NCBI GenBank assembly: GCA_951812925.1
Contig: OX638369.1
Coordinates: forward strand, 50,773,061-50,837,060
Source: Calliopum simillimum
Lineage: Eukaryota; Arthropoda; Insecta; Diptera; Lauxaniidae
DNA: 64,000 nt
Direction of reading: 5' to 3'
The stretch's first letter is position 1, and every line of letters begins with the position of its first letter. A model generated the notes under the pieces. That model was not told the DNA's origin. It worked only from the letters and a program-made list of their open reading frames with translations, and made no database searches. The translations under genes and the position numbers were made by a program. Below, one piece after another: positions 44,101 through 53,935 of this stretch.

Positions 44101-46140
44101 CATGTGTTTGATTGGTTCGGTTTCTTAACCTCTCGATAAAATATCCTCGTCGTTCCTATATATTAAAAAATATTGAAATATATTGGAACGACAAGGGGTG
44201 GTAATCGAGGGGTCAGAAAAACCATAATAAGTGTGATTGCTTCGTTTTCCTAACCCCTCTATAAACACTCTTCATCTATCCAATATATTTCCAGACTCCA
44301 AATTTAGAAACGAAATAGAAACGACATTTGGGAATAGGGGTGTATCAACTAGGGGTCTGCACAAGACGTCTTGTTTGCGTTATAAGACATTTCGTTTCAA
44401 GATACGTTATATTTTGTACCCGTTTTTTATTTATCAAATGCTCTAGTTCAGTGTCGTGTGTAAATGTCTTGACAGAACTAGAATTTGAAAGAAAATAAAC
44501 AAATACTGTGCTAATTTGTCTTGTTTGATTTGTCTCAGTTATTTTAGTTGCATACTGTAGTAGTATACACTGCTAAATGCTAATGGTGTGATAAGAGTAG
44601 TTTATCGCTCTCTTCTTGTGCCTCTTTTTTGTTTACTTTCTCTTTCTCTGTCGCAAAAATGTATGAAAGCTACAATTCTGCAAGTGTTACCATATCATAA
44701 ATTTTATTGTGGTTTCTCTACTCGCACGTTTTACAGTGATCTGAAGTATTTGTTTTTATAAGATAGAGTTCACTGATGTATTTTTTAGAACCAAGCTTAT
44801 TTTTCACACTAATAAAACAAGACAATGTAAATAGTGTCAAAATGAAATCAGTGTACACGATGATTTGAATCTTGAATTTTTTGGATCAAATGCATCAGTT
44901 CAGTGTAAAATGTGGGTGTAAAAAAAAGTACACTTTATTTCAAGATGTCTTGTGCAGACCCCTAGTATCAACAAACGATGAAATTAAAACAAAACAAATC
45001 AACAAAACCCCAAAAAGGTGGCAACATAGATAGATCTGGTGTCTCCGTTTCCTTTTAAAATCATCCACTCAGTGGATTTGACACAACATTGTTTGAGCCA
45101 ATTGAAGAAGAAGACCGTTATCGGTTACTGAAATGATCCCGAACTCAAACGAAAACATTGCAATCCATTGTTTTAGAGCTTCTGAATCAATCCCTAAAGG
45201 AGTAGTGCGTTTCTTCACCATTTTTTCGGAACAGCCAACGATTACTTTACTTCTGAAGGTGGTCTATTAATTTTCTGCTGGTTAGCTTAATAAGTCTAAC
45301 CTTTCAGGTTTAAGTTTATAAACGTTCATTTCAAATCACTTACAATTAATCAGTCAACTAATTAAACATTATCATTTTTATTTATTCCTTTCAGTTAGGT
45401 GGCCCTCTATGGACACATCCTATACACGATATTTCATTTGTACAAGAATTGCTGGAAGCTATTCAAAGCGATCCCCTCTGCAATTTAGGAACGCAAAGAC
45501 GTATGATTGGCATGTTAACTGTAATATCTGAAGAACTTTCAGACATTCCACTATACTACACTTTGGACAAATTGTGCTGTGTGCTTAAATTAGAAATTGT
45601 GCCTATTTTAAAATTTCGTTCTGCATTATTACACGCTGGATATCGTGTATCTTTTTCACATGCATACAAGAACTCTATTAAAACAGATGCACCAGCTTCA
45701 GTGTTATGGGATATTTTACGATGTTGGAGCAAACGACATCCGGTTAAAGCCGAGCGTTTGATTGAAGGTACGCCAATAAAAACAATACTAAGCAAAGAAT
45801 GTGAGAAGGAATACAATTTTGATGAACTTCATCCAGAAGCCAATCCAAGCAGTCGCAAAAATGCTTTATCACGGTTTCAGGCAAATCCCACAGCGCACTG
45901 GGGTCCAGGCACAAGAGCAACTATTATGTAAGTCAATTTACAGATGAAAACAGTGCCAATTGTTATTTATTTTTTTATGTATTTATTAGGGTAGGGGAGG
46001 ATAAGCTTATGAAAAGCTTTCGTAACCAAAATAAGAAACAAAAGCAAAAATCAAACTCCACTGCAGACAAAGACACAGTTTCTGCTGACGATGCTGCTGA
46101 TGACGCAGTCAAATGCAAGCAAAGAAAAATGGACCTTTGA
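41133..46140 (+). CDS. Trmt1: tRNA (guanine-26-N2)-dimethyltransferase
   Basis: The enzyme uses S-adenosylmethionine to make N2,N2-dimethylguanosine at position 26 of tRNAs. The exons are 41133-41156, 41215-41684, 42660-43037, 43098-43266, 45395-45927 and 45990-46140, giving 574 residues in frame. Signatures in order: [18 protein letters not shown] (about residue 29), the cofactor motif [18 protein letters not shown] (about 108), the catalytic-type motif VVDLDPYG (about 180), then CTGC and CKHC pairs suggesting a zinc site, and [12 protein letters not shown]. The C-terminal lysine-rich tail holds no C3H zinc finger, unlike the longer human TRMT1; the length is close to the yeast enzyme. The start codon follows ATAGT and opens an exon of only eight codons, so an upstream start remains possible. 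Intron 4 holds two transposon insertions. AATAAA at 46186 is a likely poly(A) signal. Confidence 0.95.
43380..43640. repeat. cluster of TTCTTAACGAAT-like words
   Basis: In TRMT1 intron 4, variants of GAATTCGTAA, CTTCTTAAC, AATTTCTTA and TTCGTTACGAAA recur about ten times in 250 bp. No fixed period is visible. It may be the subterminal region of an unrecognised element. Confidence 0.4.
43964..44342. mobile_element. foldback MITE with CACCCCTATTCCCA ends
   Basis: The ends CACCCCTATTCCCA and TGGGAATAGGGGTG are inverted. The arms continue with GTTTCTAAATTTAGAA, AGAGGGGTTAGGAA and GTCGTTCC and their complements, so most of its 379 bp can pair. It is in TRMT1 intron 4. Confidence 0.8.
44350..44964. 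mobile_element. hAT MITE with 8-bp duplication
   Basis: Ends TAGGGGTCTGCACAAGACGT and its near-perfect complement ending TGTGCAGACCCCTA. A perfect 8-bp direct repeat GTATCAAC is at 44342-44349 and 44965-44972. It is 615 bp with no transposase. The left target copy begins on the final base of the adjoining foldback MITE, so this element inserted after it. Confidence 0.85.
45072..45115 (+). repeat. second copy of a 45-bp dispersed repeat
   Basis: GTGGATTTGACACAACATTG, then GCCAATTGAAGAAGAAGA matches 2778-2825 closely. The family is unknown. Confidence 0.5.
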
Positions 46141-46185
46141 TTTTTATGGAATATTTTCCTATATTATGTTTTGTAAAAATTTAAA

Positions 46186-46191
46186 AATAAA
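46186..46191 (+). terminator. likely TRMT1 poly(A) signal
   Basis: AATAAA, 46 bp after the TRMT1 stop codon and before the convergent gene. Confidence 0.5.
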
Positions 46192-46356
46192 TTCATTGCT
46201 AATTTTAAAAAATAGACGTTAATAACGGAAGAAATTTCCATCTGCTGGTTGTCTGGAAAACCCATTATTCACAAGTTGTGAATAATGGGGTCCACTATTA
46301 ATCAGCTTAACACTGTGTGGTGATACCTTCTCTTTGATGCCGCCTTGAAAAAAAAG

Positions 46357-46932
46357 TTATGTATTCGTTACAGCAAGCGTAAAACACCAAAGAAATTGCA
46401 AGAACAAAAATAGCAATAAAACCAAGTTTCCAAATTCATGTTTTTTTTTTTTTTTTTTGTTCCTGCATATCTTTAATGTCAATTCTTTGTTGCAAAATTT
46501 ACCAATTTTTAATGGATGTCCCAAAACGTCAGCTTGTCTAATACGATATGTTTTTTCATTGCGCAAAACACGAAAAGTTTCTTCCGTCCGGAGTGAGCAT
46601 GTTTCTTTTTGCAAAACAGAGTCAACTTTATCTGGAAACATTTCCCGTGAATGATCATAACGCGATTGTAATTGAAAATCCAAAGAGTCCCGTGGTATTA
46701 AAGGTGTTGGCAGGAAACGTTTGCATTGACGTACAGAACTAAGTGTTTGATGGTAGAATAAACGATCGTGTGGCTTCAGATTCTTATACCAAAGTTCGTC
46801 TGCCTCCACCGGTGGAGGACTTGGCATTGGACAGAGGAAAACGCCCTCTCTCTCCAAAAACGGAGCATAGGATATATTACGAGTCTTTGTAATAAACCTT
46901 GGCCTGTCTCTACTGTATTCGAATTTAGACAT
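46357..46932 (-). CDS. unrecognised protein with possible C-terminal membrane anchor
   Basis: I do not recognise this protein. The ORF is 191 residues without introns and stands out from the AT-rich noise by its composition and length. Residues 1-130 are rich in Arg, Pro and aromatic residues (MSKFEYSRDRPRFITKTRNI; FLCPMPSPPPVEADELWYKN; RFLPTPLIPRDSLDFQLQSR), with no predicted helical membrane segment. The end is a run of six lysines followed by about 20 hydrophobic residues (NLVLLLFLFLQFLWCFTLAV) and VTNT, the layout of a tail-anchored membrane protein. The lysine run is encoded by a poly(A) tract, so its length could vary or could mark a retroposed tail. It is tail-to-tail with TRMT1, with 216 bp between stops, and no upstream exon is evident. 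Alternatives are a real gene ending at another splice form before the poly(A) tract, or a decayed gene. Confidence 0.6.
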   Translation of the reverse strand: MSKFEYSRDRPRFITKTRNISYAPFLEREGVFLCPMPSPPPVEADELWYKNLKPHDRLFYHQTLSSVRQCKRFLPTPLIPRDSLDFQLQSRYDHSREMFPDKVDSVLQKETCSLRTEETFRVLRNEKTYRIRQADVLGHPLKIGKFCNKELTLKICRNKKKKKKHEFGNLVLLLFLFLQFLWCFTLAVTNT

Positions 46933-47465
46933 TTTGACTAAAATAAACTAATTCCAATGTATTTTATACGAAATGTTGTTTTGTTTCTGAACGATTTGTA
47001 AATAGCACAAAGAATTAAAATTATATCAAAATATGTATAATTATTTATTGACATACAGTACAATGATTGCTGTCATGGTGATACATTTTTGTATATTTTT
47101 TTTTTTTTTGCAATGTATAACTGCAATATTCTGCTTTTCATTTTGAAACTTACTTAAAGGTGACTGGAGACACCAGATCTATGATGAAACTTACTTAGTT
47201 CTGAATATTAGCAGCTGTTTTTAAAGGGACAACTGTCAGATGCCAGGAAGTAGTTATGTATACTTTTCATAAAGATAAGCAAAATGTCCAGTTAAAAAAT
47301 ATGTCGTTTCTTTTCTGTTGTAACTAATTGGAAGCAGATTAATGCAAAGAAATATTGATTTCTATTGCAGGCTGAGACAAAATTTTCGAGAATATTCATT
47401 CATGATAAGGCCCATTAAAGAAAGTTTTAAGAAACTAGTTCAACAGATGGAAGAAAACTGTTTTG
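46933..47465. other. spacer, no gene seen
   Basis: AT-rich. GGAGACACCAGATCTATGAT at 47166-47185 is the inverse of a segment at 45030-45045 (AGATCTGGTGTCTCC), so these two sites may be ends of one old element spanning the TRMT1 3' half, or just two small fragments. 47385-47416 holds a GAGAATATTCATTCATGATA half-site of the GGGGTTATCG family. Confidence 0.35.
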
Positions 47466-47790
47466 TTAATGCTTGCTTAGGTTAGAAAAAAGGATCGTTT
47501 GTTGCTGTTCTGTTCTGGTTTTGCAATATATTTCCTGCCTTGACAGTTCCGTTGAAAGACTGCACGACATATTTCGCCGCACGGCTTTCGAATGGCATGT
47601 CCGATCCTTTTGTTTCCAACGTTTGATCTGTGTATCGACATTTTCTGGATTTGAGGTCATAATGTTTCAGAATGTTGCGACGCCACATGTTGGTGAAAAA
47701 CTTTTAAGCTTTCCCTGTATTACATTATTTATTGGTCAGGCCTCAGAGCCATATAAGAGGACAGTTTTACGCAGGCAATGCAGACATTAA
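47466..47790 (-). pseudogene. decayed non-LTR retrotransposon C-terminus (tentative)
   Basis: On the minus strand, CLRKTVLLYGSEA followed by a stop, then KLKSFSPTCGVATF and NVDTQIKRWKQKDRTCHS recall the region downstream of the reverse transcriptase in non-LTR elements (LLYGSETW, then the Cys block and NxxTQIKRRK). Several stops and a frameshift interrupt it. The match rests on short motifs, so another origin is possible. Confidence 0.35.
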
Positions 47791-47958
47791 GGCCCAGTAA
47801 GGCAACTAAAGAAAAAACTAGTTGGTTCGGCATATGCAAACCATGTAAAATTACGCATTTCTTTGAAATAAATTTGAAGTAAATTTCCTAAATGTGAACA
47901 GCTGGTTTTTTACCTATTTTTTATGCAAATTTTATTTGATTTTGATGCAAAGCGTAAT

Positions 47959-48071
47959 GGGGGTTAACATTAATAAATAAATATTGCCGGGGAATTTTTC
48001 CCAGACCACCGTGCATTCTCCTTTGCAGTCTGAGAAGAATTCCCCGGGAATATTTATTCACGATAACCCCC
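47959..48071. mobile_element. short palindromic MITE, GGGGTTATCG family, copy 1
   Basis: GGGGGTTAACATTAATAAAT and GAATATTTATTCACGATAAC plus CCCC form the ends, with TGCCGGGGAATT/AATTCCCCGGGAA inside. It is 113 bp. A worn relative adjoins it at 48072-48175 (TTTCCGGGGAATTTTTATC, then TACCCGGGAATATTTATT). Confidence 0.7.
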
Positions 48072-48175
48072 AATACGAACGTGAATTGTGAATCAATATT
48101 TCCGGGGAATTTTTATCAAAATGCAATATGCACGGCAGTCTGAGAAAAAGTACCCGGGAATATTTATTACTTTTT

Positions 48176-48290
48176 CTTTTATTTTTTTGCAAATACAAAT
48201 CAAAATCATTTGTAGAACCTGTAATTCTCCACACTCTTCTAAAACTTTTTATCGTGTGACTTGCCAATTTTATCAAAAACTATCCGAATA
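48176..48290. mobile_element. CAGGCCTG-family foldback, partial copy
   Basis: CAAATACAAATCAAAATCAT, GTAGAACCTGTAATTCTCCA and ACTTTTTATCGTGTGACTTG correspond to the right half of the element at 31920-32304. The terminal CAGGCCTG is lost. Confidence 0.6.
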
Positions 48291-48329
48291 AAATTAAAAT
48301 TTTATTTTGCCATGTCTCATAATTACACA

Positions 48330-50257
48330 GTGCAGCACGAAAAATCCTATCAATTTTTTTAATTGTTGTTCCTCAAAGTACAAAACCCTATCCGGTTTTG
48401 ATAGTTTCGCTCCAGGTCGAAATTTATGGTACTATTTAAATTGGATTCAAAATGATTTTTCACAGTTGCCACGGATAAGTCGTAAACCGTTTGAGATTTT
48501 GTTTTCCTATCTTCAAGAAAAATGTAGACAAGCTAAAGGAAGGAAAGTATTCAAAAACCTGACCCGAAAAAATTGGTCACAAAAATGCGAAAAATTATAA
48601 GGGGTATCGTGAATCAAGATTCCCGGGGAATTTTCTCGGACTGCCCGTGCGTTCTCTATTGCAGTTTAAGAAAATTCCCCGGGCATCTTGATTCACGATA
48701 ACCCCCCATATCTTTTTTGGTCATAGCTACAAAACCGTTCCATATTTTGAAAAACAATTGAAACAAACTTATAGCCATGACTAAACTGAACAACCGTTTT
48801 GTGCCTACGCTTCAACGAATATGTAATTTTTTCCATACATATTTGAAGATTCACTTCGCACACTGCTCCTGAACAAACGATAGGTTGCATGAAAATGACA
48901 CAAAAAACGAACAATGCCCATTTATTCGTAATCGTTCACTGAGTAAAAATCAACTTTATTTGAAATCTTAGCTGCTCCTTTTTTGAAAATATCTCGATTT
49001 TTCCAATTGGGGCATTTTCCCATACAAAAAGAAAAAAAAAAATTTTTTAACTACATTAAGCAAAAATTAAAATAATCACAATCGATGTGTTTTGCAATGC
49101 TTATCGCGAATCCAACCTCAACATTGCTCTATTGTATATAGTTTATGAGATATTGTCACCTAAAGACCAAAAAAAGTCGTTTTTTGCCATTTTTTGAAGC
49201 TATATAACTATGTAACATATCATTTATTCATCAAATGTGGCTCAAATACTTAAAAGCCTCAATCTTTCCCTTTAAAACCTTATTTAAATTATATTTATAT
49301 TTTCATGTTTCTAAGAGATATCGTAGACCGAAATATTGTCAAAACGGTTTTTTTGCACTTTTGTGTCTTTTTAGGTTAGGATATCTTTGAGGAAAAAAAA
49401 GATATCAACATACATAATTTAAATTAGGTTTTAAAGAAAAAGATTGGAGCTTTCCAGTATTTAAGCCACATTTGACGAATAAATGATGTTACATAGTTAT
49501 ATGGCTTCAAAAAATGGCAAAAATCGACTTTTTTTGGTCTTTAGGTTATAATATCTCATAAACTATACACGATAGAGCAATTCTGAGGTTGGATTCGCGT
49601 TGAGCATTGCAAAACACATCGATTGTGATTATTTTATTTAATGTAGTTAAAAAAAATTTTTTTCTTTTTGTATGGAAAAATGCCCCAACTGGAAAAATCG
49701 AGATATTTTCAAAAAAGGAGCAGCTAAGATTTCAAACAAAGTTGATTTTTACTCAGTGAACGATTACGAATAAATGGGCATTGTTCGTTTTTTGTGTCAT
49801 TTTCATGCAACCTATCGTTTGTTCAGGAGCAGTGTGTTCGAATAAAAAAATATTTTTGGATTCATTTTTCTAGAATTTTACAATATGATTTTGAGGCGCA
49901 AAATACGGTATCAAGTAGTACTCGAATGCAATTGGCATGCTCTAAAGAGTTGTTCAGTTTATTCTTGGCTACAATTTTATTTTATTAATTGTGGCAAAAA
50001 ACAGAGCGGTTTAGTAATTAATTGAGGACCAAGACCCAATTTTTTCGGGTCAGTTTGTTGAACACTTTCCGTTCCTATAGCAACAACTTTGTTGAAGATA
50101 AAAAAACAAAATCTCGAACGGCAACTTTGAACCCAAATTTATGCAGTACTATAAAATCCGACATGGAGCAAAACCCTAACTAGTTTTTGCCAATAACATC
50201 AAGTACCCTCAGGAACAGCACTCAAACAGTTATTTGGATTCGATGACCTCAAAAGTG
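48330..50257. repeat. long inverted repeat of about 1.9 kb (hairpin locus)
   Basis: The left arm runs from about 48330 to 49300 and the right arm from about 49410 to 50257. The inner 450 bp of each arm is very similar: AACAAACGATAGGTTGCATG, GAACAATGCCCATTTATTCG, TAATCGTTCACTGAGTAAAA and TAGCTGCTCCTTTTTTGAAA all recur as complements at 49700-49835. The outer part is more diverged (CTGACCCGAAAAAATT; GAGATTTTGTTTTCCTATCT; TTCGCTCCAGGTCGAAATTT against 50040-50180). A MITE at 48601-48706 interrupts the left arm. The arms carry no coding domain that I recognise. Confidence 0.8.
48601..48706. mobile_element. short palindromic MITE, GGGGTTATCG family, copy 2
   Basis: GGGGTATCGTGAATCAAGAT and ATCTTGATTCACGATAACCC form the ends, with CCCGGGGAATTTTCTC/AAAATTCCCCGGG inside. 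It is inserted in the left arm of the long hairpin. A distant relative lies at 56225-56345. Confidence 0.75.
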
Positions 50258-51395
50258 TTGCAGTGTTATAAATACTAGTATCGCCGGTGGCCAAATTTTG
50301 ACCATTCACCTAAAGATACACTTTTTCCGAGTGCCGTTTTGTTGATAAAAAAAAGACAGAATATTGGAGTATTGACAGAACGCAATACTCGTAGTAACCT
50401 CTTTGGATGCAGAAGAAACATGAATAAAAGTGTTTAAATTTTTCTCACTTCACAATCGGTTGAGGGCCAAAAATATAAAAAATATTTATAATAGTATCGG
50501 TCATCAATTGACGATAAAAAATTATGGTCATCAAAAATTTATTTTGTTTTTTTAGGAATAATTATTATCCTTATTCGGATAGACGATAATAGAGATGGTA
50601 CAGGTTGTAGAGGTACTATACTATGGGGTTAACTAGTGAGAGTAGTATATCGTACCCTTTCATCCTTAACCTCGTAACTACATTTTTATCAAATTTTAGT
50701 TTTTGATAGGCAACACTAAGGAACCCTTACAGAACATTGTGGTGGCACTCTGGTGTCAAAATGTTGTAATGGTAATAAGTTACGGTTCATTCTTTTTCCT
50801 CGTACCTACTTTCATACTTTTATCTATCGACGTTAAACACGTATCTGCTTTCATATCAAGTTATTTTGAAATCGATGAAACTTATACCAACTAATAGCTT
50901 ATGGTTCCTTGTTATTCATACTAATTTGTTTAAGCTCAACTATGACCGGCTAAGAAGTTATTCAGGCTCAAAGGTTCCAACAATCAGTTTTTTGCAAATG
51001 ATTCGCTGATTATCCACAGTTGTCTCAGAAAATTTTCCATTGCAAATTAATGCCAGCTGTTTTCGTACGACTTATGTTTATTTATTTTATAGTTTTGAAG
51101 TTGATACTAAAATTCGAAAAAGAGATCACTGCCGTACAAAAAGTTAATTGTGGCATGTTCTATAAATTGGACTATGATCATGAATGGATCATATGACCAC
51201 AAAAGAAAGCAAAAACGGATCTACGAAGGGTGACTACCACACCATTATATAATAGTCCTCCTTAACCTAAATATAAAAAAATGTAACGATTTGCAGAGCT
51301 TAAAGAAACTGATACGAAAAGATTACCATAGCTTTTATGTTACGAGGTTAAGGCTGAAAGGGGACGATATATCAGTATTGAACTGTGAGAGCCCA
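50258..51395. other. intergenic, no gene seen
   Basis: AT-rich spacer to the right of the long hairpin. No supported feature. Confidence 0.35.
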
Positions 51396-51970
51396 ACAGA
51401 AAATTTCGATGCGCATCGCCAAGATGCAATAGCGATGCGCGTCCTTCTCGCATCTAAAGAGCTGATTTGTATGCGCATATTTTCTGCGCTATAGGTAGCG
51501 AGAGCGAAGCGCATCCAAAGAGCATTTCTGGTAGCGAGAACGAAGCACTTTCAGTCACGTATTTACCCACAAAACAAAAGAAGTCAATAAGTCAGCTTCG
51601 TAAGAGCTCAAGGATGGAGCAGTGGTCTAGCGACTGGCACTGCGCAACCGTGAGGTCCTCGGTTCAACTCCGGCCCAGACCTAACACAAAAGTTTTTCAA
51701 CTTGCAATTTTTCTATTATAATTAATTTAGTAAAATAAAAATAATTATAATTACATCAAAAAAAAAAATAATAGTCTGATGAGTTTTTGTGGTGAAAGAC
51801 GTAAAATTTCAATTAAAAATTTATTTTTTAAATATTTTTATTGTCATCCAAAAAGCATCCAAAGAGCATTTCTGAATGCGAGAGCGATGCGCATCCAAAC
51901 AGCATTTCTGGATGCGAGAACGATGCGCATCCAAAGAGCATTTCTCGTAGCGAGAACGAGCCGCTTCCTT
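51396..51970 (+). repeat. 36-bp repeat cluster around a tRNA-like sequence
   Basis: Units of about 36 bp (GCGCATCCAAAGAGCATTTC, then GGATGCGAGAACGAT) occur at 51508-51548 and as three to four tandem copies at 51855-51962. Looser GATGCGCATC words are at 51405-51440. Because 36 is a multiple of three, one frame gives a 12-residue repeat, but there is no other sign of coding. Confidence 0.65.
51612..51682 (+). repeat. tRNA-like sequence, SINE head or tRNA pseudogene
   Basis: GAGCAGTGGTCTAGCGACTG (box A-like) and GAGGTCCTCGGTTCAACTCC (variable loop and box B-like) have tRNA spacing. The GGCCC near the 3' side and the poor acceptor pairing argue against a functional tRNA. It resembles the heads of tRNA-derived SINEs. 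Confidence 0.5.
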
Positions 51971-53805
51971 CCAATGATGAACATTTTTTATGTTCACGAT
52001 GAATTTATTTTTATAGTAATCCTACGCAAAGAAATTGATCTTTGTATCAATACTCCAATGAATGTTTATTTCAATATCCTGCACCAAATAGTCCTTTTAG
52101 CAAGGAAACTAGCCATTTTTATTGATTTGCACTGATTTGATTCCCTGTTTTATGATATAGCAAGTGGAATATTTTGACTACGGGAACTATAACGTTTAAA
52201 CAAAAATAATACTTCTAAAAAAATCAAAAAAAAAAAAAATTCTGCATATCCAACCAATAAAAATTTGCTTTTTTAACTTTTAAAAATAATTTTTTTATTA
52301 ATCAAGTATATTGCTGCAAAAGAGAGTTAAATAATTATTTCAATATATATTCTGTGCTTACCAAAGCCATAGAAAGTAGCCACCAACACCACCTGGACAC
52401 AAAAGCCATCATTCTGAACATAAAAGAATCTCTTCGCCAGATATCAATGTTGTTACCTGTATGCTGCAATTTCTTAAAGTAAAATCGAATCGTACCAACA
52501 GCAAACTTGAGAGAAATAATTCAATAATGATGTTAAGATCCCAGCAAAATACAAAAACTCCTATAACCACAGGCAGGAAACCCGCAAACTCGATCGCAAT
52601 AAGACACGCTTAATTTCTTTAATATACACCTTGTTCAAGTTACGATTGCAGCAGCTAAATTTTTTTTTGCTATTGACGTTTCAGTACTCGAAATATGGAC
52701 GACAGCACAGCAGCTACCAGCAAATGAATCGTATGCGGCGCAGCATGTGTTGCAAACCTAGTAGTTAAAGTAGTAGTAGGACTCTACTCGAAGACTAAAA
52801 ACTCTGGTACCGAAAATCAAATCACGTCATGTCTACATTTTAAGCAGCTAACAGCCGACGACGTAGTATGACATAGAAGCAAACTAATTTTTCTATAAAA
52901 TCTGCTACAAGACTGAACAATAGCCAGCTATTAGTTGACTTTAAACAGGCTACAGCAATTACTGGAATTATTTGTAAGAATTATTAAAAATGTTCGTTAA
53001 AAACTGCTATCTGCTAACAACTCAGGTACTACTGCCGCTGCTTGCTTACTGCTTACTGCAAAACGTTACCCAACAATGTTCTATAACGTTGTCTAATTAT
53101 ATTTGTACTGCTATCGCACACGTTGTACCACTTTACTTAGAAGTAAATGTATGTAGGGCACATCAAGCGTCGCAAACGCTTAAATAATCGATCGTTTATT
53201 GTGCTTTATTCTGACTGCTCTGGGAGAGAGATTTAAAACAGCAGCAATTCGGCAGCAAACTGTGTGCATGCATGCTTGTTGACTTTTTTCTTTTGTTTGC
53301 ACTTTCATTTCTTACAATTTGCGCAAATAATAAAAGTGCCAAACAAATTTAAAAATAGGTTGTGTAGTACGAGCAGCAAAATGAACACCAGCAGTTGAAG
53401 CAGCTAACGCGCATAGATTTCTACCGCCAGATAAGACTACGTATGACGATGGCCTGCCTTAATCCCTTCTTCTTCACCTTCACCATACTCCTCCCTCGTC
53501 AAACAATAGCTTTCACCTTTCAATATTTTTTTGTCGCCCAAACTCTGTTTGACAGGGACAGCAGTTTGTTAGCCTGTATTAAAATTATACACATTATTAT
53601 ATTTCTTTGAAATTATTTGAAGTTAAGAAGGGTTGGGGTTTTTGTAAAAGCAAAAATTAAGAAATTAAGAAAAAAATTGCACAATCGCATAATTTTAACG
53701 AAATCAATAAATTAATTTTATTGCAAGAAATAAGCGTCATTTTCTGTGCAGATGGCAAAACATGATATCGTCGTGTCAATTGTAAACTATCCTATCTTTT
53801 TTTGT
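51971..53805. other. intergenic, no gene seen
   Basis: AT-rich, becoming slightly more mixed at 52680-53450. Small ORFs at 52990-53187 (a leader-like hydrophobic start) and 53395-53610 show no recognisable domain and are not called. Confidence 0.35.
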
Positions 53806-53935
53806 TATTTTTAAGAGAGTTAAAAAAAAGGCTTAGAACTCCATTAATATCTTTCTTCTATTTTAAAAATCATCATTCTGTTTATTCAATAAAAGACGAA
53901 AATTCTTGCAAACTTTAATAGAAATCAGAAACATC
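53806..53935 (+). repeat. dispersed repeat, copy 1
   Basis: TTTTTAAGAGAGTTAAAAAA, then CCATTAATA, CATTCTGTTTATTC and AAACTTTAATAGAAAT are shared with 59243-59372. The family is not recognised. Confidence 0.5.

Noticed and set aside
51612..51682. Functional tRNA gene
   Set aside because: Box A and B-like words are present, but the acceptor and anticodon stems do not form; SINE head or pseudogene is preferred.
52990..53187. Small secreted peptide
   Set aside because: The start looks like a leader peptide, but hydrophobic starts are common in AT-rich noise and there is no second line of evidence.
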